DNA of 64,000 nt from JACCTI01 sp038237435 (GTDB lineage Bacteria > Verrucomicrobiota > Verrucomicrobiia > Chthoniobacterales > UBA10450), in contig JBBRYT010000009.1 in assembly GCA_038237435.1 (NCBI GenBank), positions 80,855 to 144,854 of the forward strand. Direction: 5' to 3'. The notes beneath the pieces were generated by a model, which did not search any database, was not told the DNA's origin, and saw only the letters and a list, made by a program, of their open reading frames with translations. The translations under genes were made by a program, and so were the position numbers. This document shows positions 25,761 through 34,559 of this stretch, in pieces. Numbering within the stretch: the first letter of the stretch is position 1; each line of letters begins with the position of its first letter.

Positions 25761-26779
25761 AGATATTTCAGTTGAATTTGCGTGGCGCGGATGGCGGAAG
25801 CCGCAGTTCCCGAGCCACCGGTTACAATCACATCATTCGTTCCGACTCTCAAATTCGACGCCGGAATAATTTTCTGCGCGCGCAGCCAGCCGGTGTAATG
25901 AAAACGCATCGCTCCGACGAGTCGTTTTGTTTCTCCACGATACGCCGGGTCCGCTAAATCCGGCAGGGTGAGCGACGCGGTGCCGATATTCTCTCCGTTC
26001 ACAAAAACCTGCGGAGGCGAATCGATTTGCGCGCTCGCCACTTCAAAATTGAGCATGGCCACGAGCGGCTGCGCTTCGATGCCGAATTGAAACGCCGCGC
26101 CTTGTGAAACGCTCGCGCCGATGCGGATGGTATCCGGCGAAAGTGTGGCCGTGACCGCGCCGAATGTTTGCTTGTCCGCTGTCTGCGTCGACAAAGGCGC
26201 GGCGGCGGCAAACGGTTCGGGAACAAACGCGCGCCGGTCGGACGATAGCGGATGCGCCACATTGCGGCTCGTCATCCAATCCAGATAAACCCCGCGTACG
26301 GTCGATCCGTCGCCCGGCACATCGACGTCGATGCAGGAGACGCCGATCATCGGCAGAAGAATTGTTTCCGAAGTGGAGAGATCGATGCCGGCGCCCAGTG
26401 CGCCCGATTGCAAAATCTGTGTACCCGATTCATCCCACGCGATGATCGAGGGACGTTGCTGCGGTTTATCGTCAAAAAATAAACGAAGCAGCATCGATTG
26501 CAGATCGGGCCGCGGATGTTGCACGCGGATACGAAAAACTGTGTGCGCAGGCGATCCATCGGCTGGTTGCACAGGAACGAGCGTGATGGATTCGATCCAG
26601 CGCGGCGCTACCTGTGGAGTGGAGTTGGTTGTCTGGCGCAAATCGAGCCACGCACTTTCCGCGGGGGCCCGCTCGGTCACGGCCGCGCGCGAGGTAGAGA
26701 ATGAGTTGTTGAACGCTTCCTGCGCCCACGCAGCGGAAGCACCCAATGCGACGACGCACGCCACAATCCGGAACAACAT
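25724..26779 (-). CDS. secreted protein in the secretion cluster, family unknown
   Basis: 351 residues with a signal peptide (MLFRIVACVVALGASAAWA). The mature part is all-beta in character with repeated PADGSP-, DVPGDGS- and GTGG-like turns, and no catalytic motif. It lies between gspF (upstream) and gspG (downstream, 37-bp overlap), so it is likely co-expressed with them. It could be a carbohydrate-binding-like substrate or an accessory protein. No family recognised. Confidence 0.65.
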   Translation of the reverse strand: MLFRIVACVVALGASAAWAQEAFNNSFSTSRAAVTERAPAESAWLDLRQTTNSTPQVAPRWIESITLVPVQPADGSPAHTVFRIRVQHPRPDLQSMLLRLFFDDKPQQRPSIIAWDESGTQILQSGALGAGIDLSTSETILLPMIGVSCIDVDVPGDGSTVRGVYLDWMTSRNVAHPLSSDRRAFVPEPFAAAAPLSTQTADKQTFGAVTATLSPDTIRIGASVSQGAAFQFGIEAQPLVAMLNFEVASAQIDSPPQVFVNGENIGTASLTLPDLADPAYRGETKRLVGAMRFHYTGWLRAQKIIPASNLRVGTNDVIVTGGSGTAASAIRATQIQLKYLWDKSDYVLDPN

Positions 26780-26795
26780 TGAAACGGAGGATACC

Positions 26796-28043
26796 TCAGT
26801 GCGTGTGCACCTGTAAACTACTCGTCATCTCGAAGACCGCCGACAGAATGCTGTAAACGACGAAGCCAACAATCATTGCGATCAAGACAATGATGACCGG
26901 CGGAATGAGCGACGAGGTGATTTTCACGGTGCGATCCAGCTCGCGTTCGTAAACATCGGCGATCGTCTGCATGGTCTGCGCGAAGTGTCCGGTCTGTTCG
27001 CCCACCGCCATCATGTCGGTGAAGAGCTCCGGAAATAAATGCTGCGCGGCGAGTGCGGCGGACAAGTTGGCACCGTCGATGACCGCGCGGCGCACATCCA
27101 CTAATTTGCGTTCGACGTATTTGTTCCCCGCGATTTCCGTCACGAGATCGAGTGCCTTCAAAAGCGGAATGCCGTTTTCCATGAGCGTTCCGAGTGTGCG
27201 GGAAAATTGCGCGTAATAACGGTGTTTGATGATGCGGCCGTAACCCGGAAACGACATTCGAATGCGGTCCCAGGTCACGCGACCTTCTTCCGTGCGAATG
27301 AAGGCGCGCAGACTGACACTCGCGCCCACCACGACGAGCGCGCCGACCCACCAGTAAGTAGTCAGGACGTGATGAAAGCTAACCAGAATCCGCGTCGGCA
27401 GCGGCAACGCCCCGCCATTTTGCGACATGAAATTTGTCAGCTGCGGCACCATGTAAGTGATGAACACGGTCATTAGGACCGCGCCCGCGACCGCGAGAAA
27501 GGCCGGATAAATCAGCGCCTGTTGCACGCGATCGCGCAGATCCTTCGCCTGCATCAAGTGCTCGACCAGCCTCCGCAAAATTTCCGGCAACGCGCCGCTC
27601 GCTTCGCCCGCGGCGATCAGGTTCACATAAATTGCCGGAAAAATTTTCGGAAAATCGCGCAAGGCCTGCGAGAAACTGCGCCCATCGACCAGCGCCTGAT
27701 GGAGAGCCTTCGTCATTTGCTGGACGCGTGGGTGCTTGAGCCGTTTTTCCAGAACGGCCAACCCTTCGTCCAGCGTCATCCCGGCCTGCAAAAGATGCGC
27801 CAGTTGCTCGGTGAAGATGAGCAACTGTGTGTGCGGAATTTTAAGATTTTGCGTCGCGGCTGGTGCGACGACGGGCGCGCCGCCGATGACGACTTGTGGA
27901 GCTGAACCTACCGCCTCGATGCGGATCGGGATGTAGTGCAGTTGTTCGATTTGCCGAATGGCCACCGAACGATCCGCGCAGTTCAACACGCCCTCGACAA
28001 GAGCACCCTGCATGTTGCGCGCGCGATAGGAAAACTCCGGCAT
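26796..28043 (-). CDS. gspF: GspF/PilC inner membrane platform protein
   Basis: 415 residues with two T2SSF domains: FTEQLAHLLQAGMTLDEGL (residues 77-95) and, after two membrane helices, FSRTLGTLMENGIPLLKAL (about residues 275-293), ending in a C-terminal helix. This is the polytopic platform protein of type II secretion and type IV pili. It leads the - strand half of the cluster. Confidence 0.95.
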   Translation of the reverse strand: MPEFSYRARNMQGALVEGVLNCADRSVAIRQIEQLHYIPIRIEAVGSAPQVVIGGAPVVAPAATQNLKIPHTQLLIFTEQLAHLLQAGMTLDEGLAVLEKRLKHPRVQQMTKALHQALVDGRSFSQALRDFPKIFPAIYVNLIAAGEASGALPEILRRLVEHLMQAKDLRDRVQQALIYPAFLAVAGAVLMTVFITYMVPQLTNFMSQNGGALPLPTRILVSFHHVLTTYWWVGALVVVGASVSLRAFIRTEEGRVTWDRIRMSFPGYGRIIKHRYYAQFSRTLGTLMENGIPLLKALDLVTEIAGNKYVERKLVDVRRAVIDGANLSAALAAQHLFPELFTDMMAVGEQTGHFAQTMQTIADVYERELDRTVKITSSLIPPVIIVLIAMIVGFVVYSILSAVFEMTSSLQVHTH

Positions 28044-28064
28044 GGTCAGAATGATAATGCGAAA

Positions 28065-28142
28065 CGCGTGACCTGCATCAGGGCGATTTCGCGAGAAGCA
28101 AATCGCGTGACCTGCATCAGGGCGATTTCGCGAGAAGCAAAT
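28065..28142. repeat. 39-bp tandem duplication at the kinase gene end
   Basis: Two perfect 39-bp units (28065-28103 and 28104-28142), each with CTGCATCAGGGCGATTTCGC. The unit covers the last codons and stop of the Ser/Thr kinase gene, so the extra copy lies just after its stop (28117), toward gspF. Two copies only: a replication-slippage or unequal-crossover duplication. Confidence 0.95.
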
Positions 28143-30315
28143 CGCGCAGCCGCGCGTAATCCGATTTTGCCTTGGCTGCGGAGTCGCTCAGGGTTTTGGC
28201 GGCATCGAGTTGGCCAATCGAAAAAGCATAAACCGCCGCCAGCCATTGGCGATCGGCCGCGTCCGGCGCATTTGGCCTAACGAATGCAAGCGACATGGTC
28301 AGCAGCATATTGGGCGGAAATTTCTCCCAGCCGAAAGGCGCTTCGCCATAGTTGGCGACATTGAGTGTGATCATGTTATCATTGGCCGTTTTCACTCCCT
28401 GGTAGGTTGTCGGCCCAATGGTTACCGGGGTTTTGTAAGCGCCGGTTTTAAGATCTGCGATCAGCCGCTGCTTCCAATCCGCGAGGTATTTCGGCTTCTC
28501 TGCCTCGAAACGGTCCTTTTCGTCGTGCGCACGTTTTTCGTTTTCGGCGGCCTGCTTGTCTTTTTCGTCTTTCTCGCGTTGTGCTGCAGTCGCAGTCAAA
28601 CGCCGTTCCTCTTCTTTGAAGTATTCGCTCAGCGGTGCGTGCGTTTGCACTTTTCCTTGAAGGGTTTTCAGTTTCGCGAGTATACCCGACAGATCATTAG
28701 CATTCGTTAGGCCGTTATTTTTCCATTCATTGTAGAGGCTGGCGTCGTCCGCGAATTTTTTCGCGAGCGGTTTGTAATCGTTCATCCAGTTGAACTCGTT
28801 AGGCGGTATGCTCGCCAGGAACCTTTGCACAAGCGCGCCGCCATCGGTGAACTCGCGTAACTGCCAGTCTTTCAAACCAAAAAGCAAAAAGGCGAAAGCG
28901 CCGACGCTCTTCGGATTAATTTCCGTGGTGGTGTTTTCACGCACCGGCGTCGTCGCGGAAAGCGTCCGGCTGGTTGTAGTAAAAAAATTCACCAGCTCGG
29001 CAGCTTCTTTTTTCGTGGAAAAGGCCGCTGCCTTTTCGACCAGTTGAAAAGCATCGCGAGCGGGCCCGATTTTCCCTTGAAGCAAGTTAGCGAACCCGGT
29101 GTGCAAACGCGCCCAGTTTGCTTCCGGCTGTTGCGTGCCGGCTTCGATCGCCAGCTTCGTGAAGCCGGTCACAGCCGCATCGTATTTCCCGTCAACAATG
29201 AGTCGACGCGCATCACTGAAATGCGTTTGCAACGCCGCCTGCTGTTGCGACATCGTCGGACCGGCCGCGCTTCGCACCTTAGCCAGACTGCGTTGATAAA
29301 AAACGTAAGCACTGATGGCAATGAGGATGAAGCAAAGAACCGCTGCGGGAATCAGCCAGCGCGGAGTTTTTTTCGCGGTGCCGGAGACTTCGCCGTAGGC
29401 TGCTACCAGTTCGTCGATCAATTCCTGGTAGGTTGAGAATCGATCCTCGGGATTCGGTGCGATCATGCGATTGATCGCGTGCGCCGTTTCCGCGCTCACG
29501 TCGGGTGCCACTTCGCATAAATCGGGTGGATGACTTTTCAATTCGCGCAACTCGGAGGCGGACGTGGTTTCGCCTTCCATCGGCGGTTTTCCAGCAATCG
29601 CGTGAAACAGAGTGGCGCCGAGACTGTAGATGTCGCTGCGCAGATCTTCCGGCTCGTTATTTAAGCGTTCCGGCGCGACATAATATGGCGTGCCCCAAAT
29701 TTCTTTGCGCCCTTCCGCCGTTTGTTCCGCTGCGCCCGCCAAACCGAAATCGCCGATCTTCGCCGTTTGCTCATCGGCGAAAAGAATGTTGGCCGGTTTC
29801 ACATCGCGATGGATGAGACCTTTCTCATGCGCCGCCTGTAAACCGCGCGCGACTTGGATGCCTGCGCGCAAAACCTGCACTTCCGGCACGCGCGTTTTCT
29901 GCGCCATCAAATCATCCAGACTTCCGTGATCGACCAATTCCATCACCAGATAAACTTGCCCGTGCGCCGTGCCCGCGGAATAAACCTGGATGGCGTTCGG
30001 ATGATTGACCGCCGCGGTCATGCGCGCTTCCTGTTCCAACCGCGCCGCCTCGGCTGGATCGGTACTCAGTTCCTTTCGCAAAACTTTCAGCGCCACGAAC
30101 CGGTCGAGCCGCGTATCGCGCGCTTTATAAACAGAACCCATGCCGCCGACGCCGAGCGTTTCGACGATGACGAAATTGTCGAAGGCGCGTTCGACGCGAA
30201 ATTTTTCGCCGCATTGCGGACACTCAATGCGCGTGAGCGGCTCCGTTTCGCCGACAGTGATCAAGGTACCGCAAGCGGGGCATTTTTGCTGCGTCAGCTC
30301 GGCGGGATCGGGCAT
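28117..30315 (-). CDS. Ser/Thr protein kinase with N-terminal zinc ribbon
   Basis: About 732 residues from ATG 30315 (the frame is open to 30369). A zinc-ribbon (CPACG ... CPQCG, residues 11-40) precedes a Hanks-type kinase: glycine loop GVGGMGSVY, ALK lysine, HRDVKPANIL catalytic loop, DFGLAG, and GTPYYVAPE. One transmembrane helix near residue 330 (LIPAAVLCFILIAISAYVF) is followed by a helical region with a coiled coil rich in Lys/Glu (EEERRLTATAAQREKDEKD). The extracytoplasmic part has no known sensor domain. It would phosphorylate cytosolic targets in response to an envelope signal. Confidence 0.92.
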   Translation of the reverse strand: MPDPAELTQQKCPACGTLITVGETEPLTRIECPQCGEKFRVERAFDNFVIVETLGVGGMGSVYKARDTRLDRFVALKVLRKELSTDPAEAARLEQEARMTAAVNHPNAIQVYSAGTAHGQVYLVMELVDHGSLDDLMAQKTRVPEVQVLRAGIQVARGLQAAHEKGLIHRDVKPANILFADEQTAKIGDFGLAGAAEQTAEGRKEIWGTPYYVAPERLNNEPEDLRSDIYSLGATLFHAIAGKPPMEGETTSASELRELKSHPPDLCEVAPDVSAETAHAINRMIAPNPEDRFSTYQELIDELVAAYGEVSGTAKKTPRWLIPAAVLCFILIAISAYVFYQRSLAKVRSAAGPTMSQQQAALQTHFSDARRLIVDGKYDAAVTGFTKLAIEAGTQQPEANWARLHTGFANLLQGKIGPARDAFQLVEKAAAFSTKKEAAELVNFFTTTSRTLSATTPVRENTTTEINPKSVGAFAFLLFGLKDWQLREFTDGGALVQRFLASIPPNEFNWMNDYKPLAKKFADDASLYNEWKNNGLTNANDLSGILAKLKTLQGKVQTHAPLSEYFKEEERRLTATAAQREKDEKDKQAAENEKRAHDEKDRFEAEKPKYLADWKQRLIADLKTGAYKTPVTIGPTTYQGVKTANDNMITLNVANYGEAPFGWEKFPPNMLLTMSLAFVRPNAPDAADRQWLAAVYAFSIGQLDAAKTLSDSAAKAKSDYARLRDLLLAKSP

Positions 30316-30361
30316 CGCGCACATGCTAGCATCCGTGCACGCGGGAGCAAAGAGGACGTGC

Positions 30362-31285
30362 ATGTCCAATGAAGTGATCGAGGTGCGCGTGCGGCGCGAA
30401 CAAGCTCGGCAAAGGCTCGATCGATTTCTCGCGCTGGAGCTGCCTCAGTTCTCGCGCTCGCGATTGCAGGCCTTGATCGAGCAAGGACTCGTTAGGCTAA
30501 ATGGGAAACAGCCGCGCGCACGCGAGTTGGTGCGCGCGGAGGATTCCGTGCAAATCGAAATTCCAGCGGCGGAAAAAATCGATGCGCAGGCAGAATCGAT
30601 TCCGCTAGAAATCTTGTTCGAAGACGACGCGTTGCTCGTGATCAACAAACGTGCCGGAATGGTGGTGCATCCGGGAGCGGGCAATCCCGAACACACTTTG
30701 GTCAACGCGCTTCTCGCGCATTGCACATCCCTTTCCGGCATCGGCGGAAAAGAGCGCCCCGGCATTGTTCATCGTCTGGACAAAGAAACGAGCGGCTGCC
30801 TGGTAGTAGCCAAAACAGATTTCGCGCATCGCGACCTTTCGAAACAATTTGCCGCTCGCACGGTCAAGAAAACCTATCTTGCGCTGGTAGCCGGTCGATT
30901 AAAAAAAATTAGCGGACTGATCGACGCGCCCATTTCCCGCCATCCGATCCATCGGCAAAAGATGGCCATCGCAAAATCCGCTCGTGGCCGTTCCGCTAAA
31001 ACGGAATACCGGGTCATCGGCGCCGACAACGAAATGAGTCTGGTCGAATGCGATCTGCACAGTGGTCGCACGCATCAAATTCGCGTGCATCTAGCCCATT
31101 TGGGCAACGCAGTGGTAGGCGATAAACTTTACAGCGCGAAGAGTGCGAAAATTTTTCCGCGGCAAATGCTCCATGCATGGCGCCTTGGCTTCTCTCATCC
31201 TCTTTCGCAAGAGCGGAAAGATTTCGAAGCTCCCTTGCCGTTGGATATGGCAGCGTTAGTAGGAGAGCTACCTACGTTGCCTTAG
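30362..31285 (+). CDS. RluA/RluD family 23S rRNA pseudouridine synthase
   Basis: 307 residues from ATG 30362. N-terminal S4 RNA-binding domain (residues 15-70), then the catalytic domain with PGIVHRLDKETSG, whose Asp is the nucleophile. RluD makes pseudouridines in helix 69 of 23S rRNA; RluD rather than RluA/C is likely from the S4 domain. The start lies 46 bp from the divergent kinase start. An exact 11-mer (30487-30497) encodes LVR. Confidence 0.93.
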   Translation: MSNEVIEVRVRREQARQRLDRFLALELPQFSRSRLQALIEQGLVRLNGKQPRARELVRAEDSVQIEIPAAEKIDAQAESIPLEILFEDDALLVINKRAGMVVHPGAGNPEHTLVNALLAHCTSLSGIGGKERPGIVHRLDKETSGCLVVAKTDFAHRDLSKQFAARTVKKTYLALVAGRLKKISGLIDAPISRHPIHRQKMAIAKSARGRSAKTEYRVIGADNEMSLVECDLHSGRTHQIRVHLAHLGNAVVGDKLYSAKSAKIFPRQMLHAWRLGFSHPLSQERKDFEAPLPLDMAALVGELPTLP

Positions 31286-33863
31286 CTGTCTCGGGCAGGT
31301 TGGCTGGTGGTGGCTGCGCCTTTACGGGCGAACCCGTCAGACGTTGCAGGCCTACGCGATAAGCCGCCAGGTCTACTAACTCTGCCACACGCCGCTTCAA
31401 GCGATAAGCGCGCAAGGTAAGGAACAAGATGAAAACCAGGTAGGCTGACATCGTCCATATGTCCCAGCTACCAGTGTTCAACTGATGATAAATCAGCAGG
31501 GTCAGAACGATGAGATTGATGATGACTGTAGTAGTCACGAAGCGATTGCGTAGACCTACTCTGGTCAAACACTTCTCTCCGCCATGGTACTCGGTGACAC
31601 TTTGCAGCGCTATGCTCCACCAGAAGTTGCCGTAGATATGAATGTCCCAATCGTTCCAGCCTGTATCCGTGGAATAACGCCATCCTTCTTCTTCCAGCAG
31701 AGCGAAGATGGAAGCTAACAAGTGGTGACGATCCTTACCTTGTTCACTCCAATAGCTTAGTCGACCAGACCTACCGCCGGAAACGGAGCCTTCCGGCAGT
31801 AACTCGTGGGTGGCGATAACGGCGCGCGGCGTGCGTTTAAACTGGAGCCAGGTAAAGTAACGCGACCAACCGCGGATGAGAGGTTGCCAGAAAGCCAGGA
31901 CCATAACTAACAGACGAGCGGGAATTGTATCGAACTTAGGTTCGATATGGGCATGCAGCATGTAAGACAGAGCGACACACAAGGTTCCCCCGAACATCAG
32001 GTAAGGAACAATGCGCACCTCGGGTAGAAAGATGCCGAGGCCGAAGAGGAAGATGGTTAAGGCGAACCATTCGATGCTTCTAAGGTAGCCCGCGATTTCG
32101 GACTGGGGCGTGGGATAGATCGATTGAAAGAAGCCTTCGCCAAAGACACCGTGATAGATGATAGGCCGATTGATAAACCAGCTAAAGCGCGGTGAACCAT
32201 AAATCTGCCCGCGCCACTTCGCATTCCCGGTAGGTCCAAAGAAAATAAGATGTTTGAAGCGCAACATCGACTCTGCTTCACCATAACCTTCCTGCTGACG
32301 TTGAAAGGCATGGAGGGTAAAGCGGCGATGATGCCAGACGACCGCGGCTGGACTGAAAGCTACTTCGTGTCCGGACTGCTGAACCCGCCAGCAAAAGTCC
32401 ACATCATCACCGGCCTTGTGGTAATCAGGATCAAAGCCTCCGACGTTATCAAAGGTCCACCGATACCAGGCCATGTTACAACCTGGTATATGCTCCGCCA
32501 CAGTATCGGTGAGTAGGACGTGGCTCGGGCCGCCGGGAGCCGCCGCTACACAAGCTTGTATCCAGTTTTGCGCTGGGGGCGGAACATTCGGTCCACCTAC
32601 GCCAGCGTAGTTACCGCTAAGTAGAGTGCCAATCAGAAAATAGAGCCAGTCCGGATCCGCCATACAGTCAGAATCCGTGTAGGCGAGTATTTCGCTGCGG
32701 GCAGCCTGCGCGCCAGTGTTACGAGCATGACTAAGTCCATGATTATCCTGCCGGATGTATCGAACTCGTGAATAGCGCTCTGCGATCTTGGCCGTGTTAT
32801 CAGTCGACCCGTCATCGACCAGGATAATTTCGTAATCGGGATAGTTAATTCTACCTAACGAGTCCAAACAGGCAGCTAGAGTTTGTCCGCCATTGTAACT
32901 ACAAACAATCACTGAGACCGAAGGCGTGCGGGGGAGGGCCCGATAAGGCAACGCATCCTTCTGATGGAATTTTTCCCGAAGAACATGGAATGCCTTCTTT
33001 GGCTGGCGAGCGCGCGTGACAATCCCGAACGCCCAATCAGTTATTTCTTGTTCGCCAGTGAACCATTCATCGGTCCAGGCAAAGAAGACAGTACCGGCCA
33101 GACCGCACTTCACTACGCTGTCGACATGCCAGCCGAGCATCTCGGCTTGTTCATCTTGGGTGTGACGGATGGTGTCCATGCCGAACTCACCGAGAATGAG
33201 CGGACGTGCTTCTGCCAAGTTTTGCAGGCGAAGTAAGTAGCGTTCGAACTCGCGCTGGTTATGCAGGTAGACATTGAAGCAGAGAAAATCGGCATTCTGC
33301 GGCAGAAGAAATTCGGTCGGCGGAAAGCTAGCATAAGAAAAGAGGACGTCGGGATTGGCCGCGCGCGCTACTCGGATCAAATGCTCGATGAATTCGGTGA
33401 CCCGCCGCACACCTAGCCAGCGAACCATGGCGCTGGAAATTTCGTTACCGACCAGATAACCGAAGACCGCCGGGTGGCCGGCGTGTTCCGCGACCGCGGC
33501 GCGAACAGCGTCGACAATGGGACGGCGGGTTTTTCTGTGCCGAAGAAATTCGATGTGCTTCGCCCAGGGCAGGGTGATCAGAACGCGCATGCCCGCGGCG
33601 GCGCATTCCTCAAGAAACCAAAGGGGTGGCGTGTGATAGATGCGAAGAAGGTTCAGCCCTACTTCCTGCATTTGCGCGAGGTCGCGCTTCAACTGCTCGG
33701 GCGTGCCGAGATAGTTGCCATTACTATCCGGCTTGAATGGGCCATAAGTGATCCCCTTGACGAAGAATTTCTGCTCGCCTTCGAAGAAAAATTTGCCGAG
33801 CGCACGAACGGGCACCGTGATGTGCACAGCGCAGTCCGTAGCCGAAGCACAACCTCGACGCAA
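31272..33863 (-). CDS. glycoside hydrolase-like + GT2 glycosyltransferase fusion
   Basis: 863 residues. Residues about 1-290 form a (beta/alpha)8 barrel of the GH-A type: NYLGTPEQLKRDLAQMQE, VGNEIS with the acid/base Glu near residue 142, and GEFGMD with the nucleophile near residue 223. Residues about 318-560 are a family 2 glycosyltransferase: VIVCSYNGG, LVDDGSTDN, YTDSDCMAD, HKAGDDVDFCWR, and QRQQEGYGEAE (QxxRW-like position). Several C-terminal membrane helices follow. Such an enzyme may trim and extend an exported polysaccharide. It overlaps the RluD-like gene by 14 bp. Confidence 0.85.
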   Translation of the reverse strand: MRRGCASATDCAVHITVPVRALGKFFFEGEQKFFVKGITYGPFKPDSNGNYLGTPEQLKRDLAQMQEVGLNLLRIYHTPPLWFLEECAAAGMRVLITLPWAKHIEFLRHRKTRRPIVDAVRAAVAEHAGHPAVFGYLVGNEISSAMVRWLGVRRVTEFIEHLIRVARAANPDVLFSYASFPPTEFLLPQNADFLCFNVYLHNQREFERYLLRLQNLAEARPLILGEFGMDTIRHTQDEQAEMLGWHVDSVVKCGLAGTVFFAWTDEWFTGEQEITDWAFGIVTRARQPKKAFHVLREKFHQKDALPYRALPRTPSVSVIVCSYNGGQTLAACLDSLGRINYPDYEIILVDDGSTDNTAKIAERYSRVRYIRQDNHGLSHARNTGAQAARSEILAYTDSDCMADPDWLYFLIGTLLSGNYAGVGGPNVPPPAQNWIQACVAAAPGGPSHVLLTDTVAEHIPGCNMAWYRWTFDNVGGFDPDYHKAGDDVDFCWRVQQSGHEVAFSPAAVVWHHRRFTLHAFQRQQEGYGEAESMLRFKHLIFFGPTGNAKWRGQIYGSPRFSWFINRPIIYHGVFGEGFFQSIYPTPQSEIAGYLRSIEWFALTIFLFGLGIFLPEVRIVPYLMFGGTLCVALSYMLHAHIEPKFDTIPARLLVMVLAFWQPLIRGWSRYFTWLQFKRTPRAVIATHELLPEGSVSGGRSGRLSYWSEQGKDRHHLLASIFALLEEEGWRYSTDTGWNDWDIHIYGNFWWSIALQSVTEYHGGEKCLTRVGLRNRFVTTTVIINLIVLTLLIYHQLNTGSWDIWTMSAYLVFILFLTLRAYRLKRRVAELVDLAAYRVGLQRLTGSPVKAQPPPANLPETAKAT

Positions 33864-33885
33864 ACTTTACCGCGCCGGCACTTCG

Positions 33886-34470
33886 CTACCCGAGCAATTT
33901 CGGATCGAGTGTCTGGCGTAGTTTCATCATGCCGCGACGAATGCGCGCTTTAATGGTGCCGAGCGGCTGGCGCAGTTGTTGGGCGATCTCGCGCTGGGTC
34001 AGGCCCGCAAAAAACGCCAGCTCGATGGCCCGGCCTTGATCCTTTGAAAGTTGGATGACTGCGCTTCGCACGATCGCCTGAGTTTCGTGCGCGGCGGCTT
34101 CGTGCGCGGAGTCGGTCTCGGAAATTTGCGTGGAGATATTTGTTTCGCGCTCGAGCTGGTCATGCAAACGGGCGCGTCGCTCCACGCGTCGGAGGCGATC
34201 GATGGCTTTGTTTCGCGTGAGCGTGAGCGCCCAACCAAAGGGTTTGCCGCGGCGCGAATCGTATTGCGAAGCCTTCTTCCAAATTTGGACGAACGTCTCC
34301 TGCACGACTTCTTCTGCGTCGCGAGAGTTATTGAGAATTCGAAAAGCGGTGGCGCGGAGAGCGCCTGAGTAGCGGCGATGAATTTCGCGAAGGCTGGGCT
34401 CGTCGCCGCGCGCCGCGCGTTGGAAAAGCTCCGAATCTTGTAACGAATCTGGAGAGATCGACATAACCAT
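33886..34470 (-). CDS. ECF-type RNA polymerase sigma factor
   Basis: 194 residues with region 2 (EEVVQETFVQIWKKAS) and region 4 (LTQREIAQQLRQPLGTIKARIRRGMMKLR), the helix-turn-helix that reads the -35 box; the linker is short as in ECF factors. The start may be the first or third codon. It lies 23 bp upstream of the GH/GT2 gene and no anti-sigma gene is adjacent; whether it controls that gene is unknown. Confidence 0.94.
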   Translation of the reverse strand: MVMSISPDSLQDSELFQRAARGDEPSLREIHRRYSGALRATAFRILNNSRDAEEVVQETFVQIWKKASQYDSRRGKPFGWALTLTRNKAIDRLRRVERRARLHDQLERETNISTQISETDSAHEAAAHETQAIVRSAVIQLSKDQGRAIELAFFAGLTQREIAQQLRQPLGTIKARIRRGMMKLRQTLDPKLLG

Positions 34471-34559
34471 AATTTAATATGAACAAAACATAGACAAGAG
34501 TGCAACGAAAGAAAGGTCTTTTTTGATAGCCGGCGCAGAACGCGGTTGGGGTTGTTCGA

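Noticed and set aside
28065..28142. CRISPR-like direct repeats
   Set aside because: Only two adjacent units without spacers, and no cas genes in the window.
30140..30361. N-terminal extension of the RluD-like gene
   Set aside because: The frame stays open by chance over the divergent kinase start; the S4 domain begins properly at ATG 30362.
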